Assembly: GCA_028680705.1 (NCBI GenBank)
Contig: JAQUJY010000003.1
Span: 16,031 to 80,030, forward strand
DNA length: 64,000 nucleotides
Direction of reading: 5' to 3'
From: Bacteroidales bacterium
GTDB lineage: Bacteria; Bacteroidota; Bacteroidia; Bacteroidales; Tenuifilaceae
Part shown: in pieces, positions 51,601-60,362 of the stretch
How the letters are laid out: each line of letters opens with the position of its first letter
How positions within the stretch are numbered: position 1 is the first letter of the stretch
Position numbers and translations under genes: made by a program
Notes under the pieces: model-generated
Told to the model about the DNA's origin: nothing
The model's database searches: none
Seen by the model: only the letters and a program-made list of their open reading frames with translations

Positions 51601-52347
51601 ATGCTCGTTAACGAGTATTTTTCATGCCCTTTCAGAGGCAGAATGCCCATTAAAAACAGGGGCGATGTTGATATGTACTTTGTGAATGGAATTAAACCCG
51701 ATCTGTCGGTCAATAATCTAGGAATTAAGCCAAACCATAAATTCAAGGTTTATGTTCAACTTGTTCGGTTAGGCGATTTAGAAGAATTTATTTTTGATAA
51801 ACTTGAGAAAGGCTTACCCACAAATCTATACTATCACAATTTAAAGCATACAGTTGACGTTTATACACAGGTTGAACTAATTGGCCGTGCTGAGGGTGTA
51901 GACCATGAGGAAATGCTACTTTTAAGAACCGCAGCACTTTTTCACGATGCTGGACACCTAATTGATTATGATACCCACGAAGAGATGGCTGTAAAATTAG
52001 CCAGAGAAATTTTACCTGAGTATCAATACTCCGATGAACAAATAAACTTAATATCGGAGTTAATAATGAGCACAAAATTGCCGCCACAACCCAAATCATT
52101 ACTTGAAGAAATTATGTGCGATGCGGATCTTGACTACCTCGGTCGTACAGATTTTATTCCAGTTTCGGACACCCTTTACAAGGAGCTTCATGAGCATGGT
52201 AAAGTTGGTACACTAAGAGAGTGGAATTACATACAAACTCAATTCATTGAAAAACACTCATATTTTACAAAAACAGCAAGAAAATTAAGAAACGTCAACA
52301 AAAGAAGCCAACTTGACAAGCTAAAAGAATGGCTTGAGAAAAACTAA
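48646..52347 (+). CDS. Sensor adenylate cyclase: N-terminal propeller/Y_Y_Y-like periplasmic region + TM + class III cyclase + C-terminal HD domain
   Basis: N-terminal hydrophobic segment, long beta-rich region, SGIDKDWLPWTKNNSREISRLSPGEYILSVRTQN (Y_Y_Y-like), TM TFFLLIGLYSLYRW, cyclase VTVLFSDIEGFTRITEE / IKTIGDAYMCAGG / YDIWGSTVNIASRMES, HD YHNLKHTVDV / FHDAGH / CDADLDYLGR. Confidence 0.93.
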   Translation: MNFIKFLFIQLLIFFRLTIITVLAQGFICLHECPAAPLVHSITSLPNSFHETYTDFAQLGKNLLLVKGDKNTYLFDGFNWDTIALAKDYELITDDTDGVYIVSKKSVLKLYAQSDGNVYTQHLIDSSSVHYTGDIETFCPTDINQYFFTTKTGLWLQSNTLTHIDATEKNCKLLNTQSNTIYLKDGEGAFYVNPKNTTITPIDNTRHININNVIATANINDELVFITNTSPFIHWANPNYWINKQRNIKILPKNIRIKKAYSKNNYLLLLTEPEGFIVVDGKGDIVLQLSGSLSSVEIDKISDLIALPNGETLLLTKTSILHCTNTKHAGVFLGINNLSDTPQSLLYANNNIYVTTNNSLYTAKLSASKIEKTNFKKVKDIQLPISSIVKYKSTIYLSDGDRVFKLKNHDLQEVNIPNAISNEYNQSLASIKDEVWAISIVENNLVGLCLTNRSNQEIKIPLTVDYINITAIEFYKNFILIQQDNDKWFYTLVDDRKNEWAEINLDHANQKIIFNIPRSSVPIVITKETINEFDLAHNSLGKILIKEPIDHIAPIFINDSTLITKTQSRSFTNIYSIWLYHFSPSDSCYKPSKALASLLSGTIIYNAVYTPDSTLILATNNGLLYFTNTIKDIEPIVNIQQVKLSSDKNEQIIKNRYLSEQEYRHNDITPEYNYRSLSASFSGMSSNNWSFGLNNIHFSSKLSGIDKDWLPWTKNNSREISRLSPGEYILSVRTQNYLGQISQPASICFSIKPTFFETNYFIATITFFLLIGLYSLYRWRVYYHAKVRFKLEKLINTRTEELVKEKEKADNLIARVLPRDTASELKEKGRVTTQRFQMVTVLFSDIEGFTRITEETNPEILIDQLDRFFLYFDSVVEKYRIEKIKTIGDAYMCAGGLPQKNRTNPVEVVLAALEMMSYMRDINKQNSDYLSVWELRIGIDTGPVIAGVVGRNKLSYDIWGSTVNIASRMESSGEPGQINISGNTFMLVNEYFSCPFRGRMPIKNRGDVDMYFVNGIKPDLSVNNLGIKPNHKFKVYVQLVRLGDLEEFIFDKLEKGLPTNLYYHNLKHTVDVYTQVELIGRAEGVDHEEMLLLRTAALFHDAGHLIDYDTHEEMAVKLAREILPEYQYSDEQINLISELIMSTKLPPQPKSLLEEIMCDADLDYLGRTDFIPVSDTLYKELHEHGKVGTLREWNYIQTQFIEKHSYFTKTARKLRNVNKRSQLDKLKEWLEKN

Positions 52348-52440
52348 AATTTGATTTCTGTATATACTTTTGGTCTGTTTCTAAAAATAATAGCTACATT
52401 TAACGGGGATTTTCAGGCAATCTCATAAATTAGGCAAAAT

Positions 52441-53283
52441 ATGGACACTGGAAAAAAAGCTGTACTTGTTCCTTGGGACTTTACCAAGGGTTCTGAAATA
52501 GCACTAAAGCACGCTCTTCAACTAGCTGGCGTTGCAGATAACGAAATTATGCTACTCCACATTATTCCACAAACTTGGTGGAATTCTTTACTAAAGAAAC
52601 GCATAAAGCCAGAGAAATTTGAGGAACTAAAACGCAAACTAGAAGCGGTAGCAGAAAAAGTATCCTCTGAACATAAAATTAGCCCTATCTCAATGGTTCT
52701 TGAGGGTAATCCCGTCAAAATAATAAGGGACTTAATCGTAACGGCTAATCTGAACCTTATTGTCACTCACAAGTGCTATTCTTACGAGAAGAAAAGAATT
52801 AACAGTATTGACTTTCTTAAAAAACTGGCAATTAAGAACTATAATATACCATTTATAATTGCCGAAGCACCTCCTGCCCATAATCATTATATTGAGATTG
52901 TAGTACCACTTGATTACGACAAAAAATATAAAGAAACCCTTCATTGGATAATCTATCTATCCAAATACTACAAGTGCAACATTAATCTCATTAAGCCATA
53001 CATATCAGATCAGAGGAAGAAAAAGGAAATGGCCAATAATATCTATTTCACAAAAAAAATGTTGGACGGCAATAAAATTGTTTACGGTATTAAAACTGCA
53101 AAAAGACAAAACATCTTCCGAGATGAGATCTTTAAGTTTGCAAATAATATCGATGCCGACCTAATACTTATAATGGCCGACAAGTATGATGCTTACGTCA
53201 AGAAGAATAGGAGTAAGTCTCCGTCAAGAATACCAATAATGTGCATAACACCACGGGTTAGAAAACTACAAGGTTTCGCCTAA
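52441..53283 (+). CDS. Universal stress protein family, tandem Usp domains (divergent)
   Basis: KAVLVPWDFTKGSEIALKHALQLAGVADNEIMLLHII; IVVPLDYDKKYKETLHWIIYLSKYY; weak nucleotide-binding motif. Confidence 0.86.
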   Translation: MDTGKKAVLVPWDFTKGSEIALKHALQLAGVADNEIMLLHIIPQTWWNSLLKKRIKPEKFEELKRKLEAVAEKVSSEHKISPISMVLEGNPVKIIRDLIVTANLNLIVTHKCYSYEKKRINSIDFLKKLAIKNYNIPFIIAEAPPAHNHYIEIVVPLDYDKKYKETLHWIIYLSKYYKCNINLIKPYISDQRKKKEMANNIYFTKKMLDGNKIVYGIKTAKRQNIFRDEIFKFANNIDADLILIMADKYDAYVKKNRSKSPSRIPIMCITPRVRKLQGFA

Positions 53284-53355
53284 CAAACCCAATTTATGCA
53301 CAATAACAGTAGCATTTTACCTAATAACTATTACTGGTAAAATGCTTTTATTAAA

Positions 53356-55674
53356 ATGCTATCCATGAAGTTTAAATTTACCCTTCAGCAAAAGATACTC
53401 CTTCTTGTAGTTGGTATTTCAATAGTCATTTACGCTATTGCCATTGGTTTCATTACCCTAAGAGCAAAGAAAATAGCAATAAACGATGCCATTGCTGTTA
53501 CGGTTTCCACAGCACAAAAAAACGCATCGGATATTAAAGCCCACCTCGAAAATGATCTTACTTCTATGAAGACCCTTTCGCAATCAGTCCTTTCCTATAA
53601 AGAGATGAGCGAAAGCCAATGGAAGAAAGTTTTCTCAAAAATGTACGAGGAGGTGTTGAAAGCTAATCCACAATTCCTCTCCGTCTGGGATAGTTGGGAG
53701 TTAAGTCACATCGACCCGACCTATACAAAAGACTTTGGTAGGTATGCAGTTGAGTTTTGGCGTGAAGGAAACCAGATAAAAAGCATCTCATCACTAAAAA
53801 ACATGACTGGCGATGATGGCGACTATGTCAGAATAAAGCAAGAGGCCACTGAAAGCATTGAGAATCCATACTTTTACAGCTACACCGACAATCAGAAGGA
53901 GCTAATTCTGATGACCAGCGTTATTGCCCCAATTCTTGAGAATGGTAAATTCATTGGGATAGTAGGGGTTGATATCTCCTTAGATAGATACCACCCAATT
54001 ATTACACAGATAAGGCCATTTAAGAACAGCTACGCTTTTCTGGTATCAAATGATTTACAGTATACTGCCCACCCTGACAAAGAGAAACACGGGCAATACC
54101 TTTTTGACGACTACGAGCAAATTATGAACAAGTACTCTATTGCCGAAAAAATAGCCAATGGCGAAGAGAACATGTTCATTGCAAATGATGTAAATGGAGT
54201 AAAATCACAGTTTATTTTCTCGCCAATAATTGTGGGTAAAACATTAACTCCATGGTCACTAGCAATAGTAGTTCCCCATAAAACAGTTCTTGCCGAGGCA
54301 AATAAAAACTTTATTATATCAATAATTATTGGACTAATTGGCCTAGTGGTTCTTACTCTAATTATTGCTTATGCATCAAAAAGCATTACGACCCCAATTC
54401 TGAGTATCACGAACATTCTTAAAGGAATGGCAGCAGGAAACATCTCCAATGATATGAAGCTTAGCATAAACACTGATGATGAGATAGGCGAGATGGCTAA
54501 AGCACTCAACACAACCATTGATGGACTTAACCAAAAGGTAGAGTTTGCATCGAGCATTGAAGAGGGTAATTTTGACACCGACCTTAAGGCGCTTAGCAAT
54601 GATGATGTTTTAGGTAATGCTCTTATCGACATGCGTAACAGTTTAACGAAGGCTGCCCAAGAGGAAGAAAAGCGTAAAAAGGATGACATGCTGCGAAGAT
54701 GGGCAAACGAAGGGCTTGCAAAGTTTGGTGAAATTCTAAGGCAGAACAGCGACAACATAGAAGTTTTAGCAAAATCAATTATCAAAGAGCTAATTTACGC
54801 TCTAGAAGCAAACCAAGGAGGGCTGTTCCTGCTTAACGAAGAAGATGAATCCGAACCATTTTTTGAGCTAGTTGCTGCTTTTGCCTACAACAGGCATAAG
54901 TACAAAACAAAAAGAATACTAGTTGGCGAAGGCCTTATTGGCGCGTGTGCCATAGAAAAGAAAACAATTCACCTTACCGAAATACCCAACGGCTACATTG
55001 AAATTACCTCGGGATTAGGACATAGCACCCCTACTACACTTTTACTTGTACCCCTTGTAGTGGAAAACAAAGTGCTGGGTGTTATAGAAATTGCCTCTTT
55101 CAACATCTTTGAACCATACCAAATTGAGTTTACAGAAAGACTTGCTCAAAGCATAGCATCAACCATAACCTCAGTAAAGGTTAATATCAGAACTACGCTG
55201 CTACTCTCCACAACGCAGCAACAGGCCGAAGAGATGGCGGCACAAGAGGAAGAAATGCGCCAGAATATGGAAGAACTTCTAGCAACGCAGGAAGAATCGA
55301 GCAGAAAAACGGCAGAAATGCAAAACTTTATTGATGCCCTAAACAACTCGAGTTTTGTTATTGAATACGATTCGCTTGGATATATCACAACCATTAACGA
55401 TGCTTACCTTAAACTGCTCAACCTATCACGCGATGAGGTTTTGGGAACACATCATACCGATAAGATGGAACTTGACCCTCAGAAGAAGAATGAGTGCGAT
55501 AGTATGTGGACAAACCTAAGGGATGGCATTCCGCAAAAGGAGGTTACCAAATTTATTGTACACGGTAAAGCCTTTGTTTTTCAAGAAACCTATACTCCCA
55601 TAAAAAACGAGATGGGTGAGGTTTATAAAATCCTTAAAATTTCCAATAACATTAGCAATTTAACACACCAATAA
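53356..55674 (+). CDS. Membrane sensor protein: dCache-like + HAMP + GAF + coiled coil + PAS, no recognisable output domain
   Basis: Cache-like GVDISLDRYHPIITQIRPFKNSYAFLVSND; HAMP SITTPILSITNILKGMAAGNIS...DEIGEMAKALN; GAF VGEGLIGACAIEKKTIHLTEIPNGYIEITSGLG; PAS NNSSFVIEYDSLGYITTINDAYLKLLNLSRDEVLG. Confidence 0.9.
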   Translation: MLSMKFKFTLQQKILLLVVGISIVIYAIAIGFITLRAKKIAINDAIAVTVSTAQKNASDIKAHLENDLTSMKTLSQSVLSYKEMSESQWKKVFSKMYEEVLKANPQFLSVWDSWELSHIDPTYTKDFGRYAVEFWREGNQIKSISSLKNMTGDDGDYVRIKQEATESIENPYFYSYTDNQKELILMTSVIAPILENGKFIGIVGVDISLDRYHPIITQIRPFKNSYAFLVSNDLQYTAHPDKEKHGQYLFDDYEQIMNKYSIAEKIANGEENMFIANDVNGVKSQFIFSPIIVGKTLTPWSLAIVVPHKTVLAEANKNFIISIIIGLIGLVVLTLIIAYASKSITTPILSITNILKGMAAGNISNDMKLSINTDDEIGEMAKALNTTIDGLNQKVEFASSIEEGNFDTDLKALSNDDVLGNALIDMRNSLTKAAQEEEKRKKDDMLRRWANEGLAKFGEILRQNSDNIEVLAKSIIKELIYALEANQGGLFLLNEEDESEPFFELVAAFAYNRHKYKTKRILVGEGLIGACAIEKKTIHLTEIPNGYIEITSGLGHSTPTTLLLVPLVVENKVLGVIEIASFNIFEPYQIEFTERLAQSIASTITSVKVNIRTTLLLSTTQQQAEEMAAQEEEMRQNMEELLATQEESSRKTAEMQNFIDALNNSSFVIEYDSLGYITTINDAYLKLLNLSRDEVLGTHHTDKMELDPQKKNECDSMWTNLRDGIPQKEVTKFIVHGKAFVFQETYTPIKNEMGEVYKILKISNNISNLTHQ

Positions 55675-55688
55675 GCACTCAGATCGGA

Positions 55689-57041
55689 ATGCAGAATGAA
55701 CCTATGGATTGGGGAAAATTGCTTTGTCCTAAGCGATTTGGCGGACAGGAGGTAAGTAATCAGCAAAGCGATTCGCGCTCTGATTTCCAAAGGGACTACG
55801 ATAGAATTATCTTCAGTTCAGCATTCCGAAGGCTGCAGAACAAAACGCAGGTATTCCCATTACCAGGAAGCGTATTTGTGCACAATAGACTAACCCATAG
55901 CCTTGAGGTTGCTAGCGTTGGCCGTAGTTTAGGAAACAACGTAGTAAACTTTATTAATCAGCAAACCAAAGGGAAATACTCAACCCTTGTTGAGCAAATT
56001 CCAACCATTGTGTCCTCTGCATGCCTTGCACACGATATGGGAAATCCTCCATTTGGGCATAGCGGGGAGGATGCCATTAGAAACTATTTTACGCAAAATG
56101 CCCAAACATACGCCGATGGGTTAACCCAGGAACAGTGGCATGATTTAATCAGGTTTGAGGGAAATGCCAACGCTTTACGGTTACTTTGCCAGAAAATGGA
56201 AGGAAAGCGCGAGGGTGGTTTTAGGCTAAGCTATCCGGTGCTGGCATCCATTGTAAAGTACCCCTGGGAATCGAGCAAGGCAGGTAAAAATAAAATGGGC
56301 TTTTTCCAGACTGAGAAGGATTGGTATAACCTCATTGCCCACGATATGGGATTGTACCGTAAAGAGGAAAACCCATTAACGTTTGCCCGCCATCCACTGG
56401 TCTTTCTGGTTGAAGCAGCCGATGATATTTGCTACCAGATTATGGACATTGAGGATGCTCACAAGTTGAATATCCTTTCGTTTAGCGATGTAAATGAACT
56501 TCTGCTCGAACTTTTTAATGCCGAAACCGATAGTAAATGGCTTGATAAGATAAACCAAACCCTTATCGAAGTTGAAGATGAAAACGAGAAGGTTGCCTTT
56601 TTAAGGGCAATGGCCATAGGGAAACTAACCAACGAGTGCTCGGCACAATTTACAAAGAACTATAGTACCATAATGCAGGGTAATTTGGAGGAATCGTTAT
56701 TTAATTTGCTGCCAAATCATCTCCAAAATGCAATAAGTACTATTAAAAAAGTATCCCTTGAAAAGATATACAACCACCGAGCTGTGGTTGAGATTGAGTT
56801 AGCTGGTTACAAAATAATTGGAACCCTTTTGGAGAAAATTTGTCCAGCACTTGCAGGCCATGATGATGATTACGCTAAGAAAGTTCGTAAGCTTATTCCA
56901 AACCAATATATCAACCCTAACGCATCTAAGTATCACCAGCTAATGTCGGCAATCGATTTTGTTTCGGGTATGACTGATGTTTACGCCCTTGAAATGTATA
57001 GAACCTTTGAGGGCATTTCTATTCCTGGAATAAACAGGTAA
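55689..57041 (+). CDS. dgt: Deoxyguanosinetriphosphate triphosphohydrolase (HD)
   Basis: FQRDYDRIIFSSAFRRLQNKTQVFPL; RLTHSLEVASVGRSLG; CLAHDMGNPPFGHSGEDAI. Confidence 0.96.
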   Translation: MQNEPMDWGKLLCPKRFGGQEVSNQQSDSRSDFQRDYDRIIFSSAFRRLQNKTQVFPLPGSVFVHNRLTHSLEVASVGRSLGNNVVNFINQQTKGKYSTLVEQIPTIVSSACLAHDMGNPPFGHSGEDAIRNYFTQNAQTYADGLTQEQWHDLIRFEGNANALRLLCQKMEGKREGGFRLSYPVLASIVKYPWESSKAGKNKMGFFQTEKDWYNLIAHDMGLYRKEENPLTFARHPLVFLVEAADDICYQIMDIEDAHKLNILSFSDVNELLLELFNAETDSKWLDKINQTLIEVEDENEKVAFLRAMAIGKLTNECSAQFTKNYSTIMQGNLEESLFNLLPNHLQNAISTIKKVSLEKIYNHRAVVEIELAGYKIIGTLLEKICPALAGHDDDYAKKVRKLIPNQYINPNASKYHQLMSAIDFVSGMTDVYALEMYRTFEGISIPGINR

Positions 57042-57128
57042 TCAAACTTGTTGCCTTGAAAATCACAACTATACTACTTTTATGAGATATCTTAACTCAT
57101 CATTTCACTCAATTATTACCATAGAACT

Positions 57129-57911
57129 ATGATTATCAATAGAGTTACATCAGTTTATTTTTCGCCAAATGGTACAACAAAAGAGATAGTAAACAAAGTT
57201 GCGAAAGGGATGGGAGATTATGAAATACAAGAAATTGATTTAACCTCTGTAGAAAGCAGAAATATTAAAAGAAATTTTGAAAAAGATGAACTGCTGATAT
57301 TTGGCCTTCCTGTATATTCAGATAGACTACCTGGTTTGTCAAATGATATATTTGAAAATATAAAAGGGAATAATACACCTGCTATTGCCATAGTAAGCTA
57401 CGGTAACAGAGAATATGGGGATGCATTACTTGAGCTAAAAGACAATTTAATAGAAGCAGATATGAGAGTTATATCTGGAGCCGCAATAGTGGCTGAACAC
57501 TGTCTTAATAAAAATATAGCAACCAGTAGACCTGATGAGAGGGATGATTTAAAAATAGCAGATTATGCCAATCGAATAAAAGAAAAAATTAAAAACATTC
57601 AAACAATTGAGACACTTGAAGATATACATGTAAAAGGTAATTATCCTTACCACCCTATAAAAGCAAATCAAATACCCACTGGGGATGATAAGTGCATAGA
57701 GTGCGGATTATGTAAAACAAATTGCCCCGTTAATGCAATACGTGAAAGCAATTACAGATTAACCGATAGTGATTTGTGTATTGGTTGTGGTAGCTGCATA
57801 AATGTGTGCCCAACAGGCGCAAGGGCAATAAGGAATGAGGGATTTATTCACTTTATTAAAAAACTGGAAGAAATAGCCAAAGAAAGAAAAGAAATAGAAT
57901 TTTTTATTTGA
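57129..57911 (+). CDS. EFR1-type protein: flavodoxin-like domain fused to 2x[4Fe-4S] ferredoxin
   Basis: VYFSPNGTTKEIVNKVAKGM; CIECGLCKTNCPVNAI and CIGCGSCINVCPTGAR. Confidence 0.92.
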   Translation: MIINRVTSVYFSPNGTTKEIVNKVAKGMGDYEIQEIDLTSVESRNIKRNFEKDELLIFGLPVYSDRLPGLSNDIFENIKGNNTPAIAIVSYGNREYGDALLELKDNLIEADMRVISGAAIVAEHCLNKNIATSRPDERDDLKIADYANRIKEKIKNIQTIETLEDIHVKGNYPYHPIKANQIPTGDDKCIECGLCKTNCPVNAIRESNYRLTDSDLCIGCGSCINVCPTGARAIRNEGFIHFIKKLEEIAKERKEIEFFI

Positions 57912-57992
57912 TAACATTGTTGTTCGATAAAAATTTTTACATTAATTCAGATACCCTGCTTTTACTGCTCAAATCAACTTTATCTCATATCC

Positions 57993-58135
57993 GGGGCTTT
58001 GCCCCAGACCCCACTTACTTTCTTCTCTTGAAAGCAGAAAGTAAGCAAAGAAGTTCAAGGCTGCGTCCGCCTCACTCGAAAAACTACGCGATGCGGACTA
58101 AAAAATCTGAACTTGCACCTCCCTGCGGTCGGTGC
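57993..58135. repeat. Array of nested hairpins / palindromic intergenic element (REP- or MITE-like)
   Basis: GGGGC-TTT-GCCCC (57993-58005); CTTACTTTCT (58014-58023)/AGAAAGTAAG (58036-58045); AAGTTCA (58051-58057)/TGAACTT (58108-58114) enclosing GTCCGC (58065-58070)/GCGGAC (58093-58098); GCACC (58115-58119)/GGTGC (58131-58135). Confidence 0.7.
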
Positions 58136-58617
58136 TGCAAACAGCATATTTTTCTTAACGCCCACTGTGCTTGTTTTTCGGCTCACCGACCGATGCCAGT
58201 CGCAACACGAATGGATGATTTCAAAATGCCTTATTTTACCGGACATGAGCGATTTGATAATAAACGTTGTTACTGGTCAGGCCTTACCTATAAATCAGGC
58301 TTTTTGATAGATTGTTAAATACGTCCCAAAGCAATATTTTTAATAACAAAGAACAACCATTGCTGATTATTTGTACCGTTTATTGCAGAAATGTTTCTGA
58401 ACTGGACTTCTCATAAATCCCCCCTCAAAAAAACCCTTGTGATTTCCAGAAATAGATTGTCCTTGAATAGAACAAGCTGTCTTTCGAAAAACAAGGACTC
58501 ACACCGTCCTGGAGAAGTGTGAATATTGTAACTTTTAGCTAGAATTATGTAATACAGACCTGTAAATAAAAACGTTAATTTGTATTATAATTATGAATAA
58601 CCACTAAAACAAAAAAC

Positions 58618-58995
58618 ATGAAAAAAACATTTGGTTTACTAATCTTAGCAATTTTTGTAGGCTCTGGCTTTCTTTTTGAATCCTGCAAAAAAGAAACAAC
58701 AGAAGTAAATATGATTATTAGAAATTGGAATTTAGTGTCAAAAACTCTATTGGGAGTAGATATTACAACAGACTGCGAAAAAGGGTCAAAATGGGATTTT
58801 AAAGCTGATGAGACATACGTTATCAAAGATAATTGTGACGATACAAAAACAGGAACCTGGAAATTAGCAGACAATGGAGAAACACTAACATTGGATAATA
58901 TTACTGCCTATAAGGTAATCGAAAACAGTATTGTTAAACTCGTAATAGAAATGCAGGTAGGTGACGTTGGATTAGTACGATGGACATTTAATTAA
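58618..58995 (+). CDS. Lipocalin-like lipoprotein
   Basis: Lipoprotein-type signal with FESCKKE; NWNLVSKTLLGV...WDFKADETYVIKDN...GTWKLADNGETLTL. Confidence 0.82.
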   Translation: MKKTFGLLILAIFVGSGFLFESCKKETTEVNMIIRNWNLVSKTLLGVDITTDCEKGSKWDFKADETYVIKDNCDDTKTGTWKLADNGETLTLDNITAYKVIENSIVKLVIEMQVGDVGLVRWTFN

Positions 58996-59054
58996 CAGAT
59001 AACTACATAACCAATAAGGCTTTAGAGCTTTGAGGCTTTTATTTTAATCTTTAG

Positions 59055-59082
59055 AAAACGTGAAAAAATTCACGTTTTTTTT
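59055..59082 (+). terminator. Rho-independent terminator
   Basis: AAAACGTGAA-AAAA-TTCACGTTTT followed by a T run. Confidence 0.87.
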
Positions 59083-59132
59083 GTTTGTGCCAAAAACATC
59101 AATCAAAAAACACAAGAACAACTATAGAGCCA

Positions 59133-60038
59133 TTATACCAACTTTTTTAGCAATTGTTCCTTATCACCAAAGAGGTAATCGATGGGAGCAATTTCGGGCA
59201 TGGTGTATGCGCCTGGATCTTGCAGCAATACAGCCCTAGCACATGATACCAAGACTTGTGCAGTTAAAGCGGGATTATTTATTTTCATTCTGAACTCGAA
59301 CTGCTGATTTTGGGTTTTACCCGAAACCCCTTTATGTTCCAATAAAACCCCATGCCCCATATCCTGAAGTTGATTAACATCGGAAACAGGAATGATATGG
59401 GTTTCATCTTTCGAGAAATAGCTATCTGATTTTATATCGGCACTCACTTTTTCAAGACTGGCACCTTCTTCCAGTTCAACATAAACCATACGGCGATGAA
59501 TACCCGTTCCGGTGGGAATGGTCATTGAAAGTGCGTCTTTCACACCTTGCTTACTCTTAGCAACCAACGAATGCCCCATGCTCATACCCGGCCCAAAATT
59601 GGTATAGGTAATTCCTTTGGGTGCCATGGCCAACATCAGCGTACGAATTACCGAGTCGCTTCCTGGATCCCAGCCTGCAGAAATAATCGCTTTGGAATTA
59701 TGCCCCCTCCCTATCCTATCAAGTAAAACACGTAAATTCCACATCTCATCGCCATGTATATCAAAGCTATTCACTGTGGAAACTCCTTTTTCCATAATAG
59801 CCTTTGCAATCTGTGGAATGGTTCGGGTAGGCGAACACAGAATGGCTACATCTACTTTGCCCAATTCTGAAATATCGGATACCACTTTAACCCCTTTTAG
59901 TTCAATGGGGATATTTGCTGTTGAACTAGCCCGACGAACAACACCAACAAGCTGCATATCGGGTGCTGCCTGAACGGCTTCTACCGAGAATCTTCCTATG
60001 TTTCCGTAACTGACTACTGCAACCTTGGTTTTATTCAT
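59133..60038 (-). CDS. ddh: meso-Diaminopimelate dehydrogenase
   Basis: KVAVVSYGNIGRFSVEAVQAAPDMQLVGVVRR; VAILCSPTRTIP; SFDIHGDEMWNLR; ISAGWDPGSDSVIRTL. Track start 60089; internal Met at 60038 gives the canonical N-terminus. Confidence 0.95.
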   Translation of the reverse strand: MNKTKVAVVSYGNIGRFSVEAVQAAPDMQLVGVVRRASSTANIPIELKGVKVVSDISELGKVDVAILCSPTRTIPQIAKAIMEKGVSTVNSFDIHGDEMWNLRVLLDRIGRGHNSKAIISAGWDPGSDSVIRTLMLAMAPKGITYTNFGPGMSMGHSLVAKSKQGVKDALSMTIPTGTGIHRRMVYVELEEGASLEKVSADIKSDSYFSKDETHIIPVSDVNQLQDMGHGVLLEHKGVSGKTQNQQFEFRMKINNPALTAQVLVSCARAVLLQDPGAYTMPEIAPIDYLFGDKEQLLKKLV

Positions 60039-60362
60039 AATTATTTTTCTTGTTTGAACAATACACTTAGAAATTAATTGTAGAAACACACTAATTTACT
60101 CCCTTTTTAAAGTTTTATCCGTACTTATGAGTACTTACAAAAAATAGTTGCGAAATAAGAGAGTATGCTGGTTTGTTCCCTATTAAATCAAACTTATTAA
60201 TATATTGTTAAACAAACGTACTCTTTCCGCGTAATATTTGCAATATTTAGGAACTACCTTCCGGCTAATCTTATCTAACAGATTATTGTTAACCTACTTA
60301 AAAAGTTGAGAATAGAAAATAATGAAAACAAGGATATTTTTCTTGATTACTATTTCTACCCA

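Noticed and set aside
54369-54785. 138-aa minus-strand ORF within the Cache/HAMP sensor gene.
   Set aside because: Antisense shadow; no start context or family.
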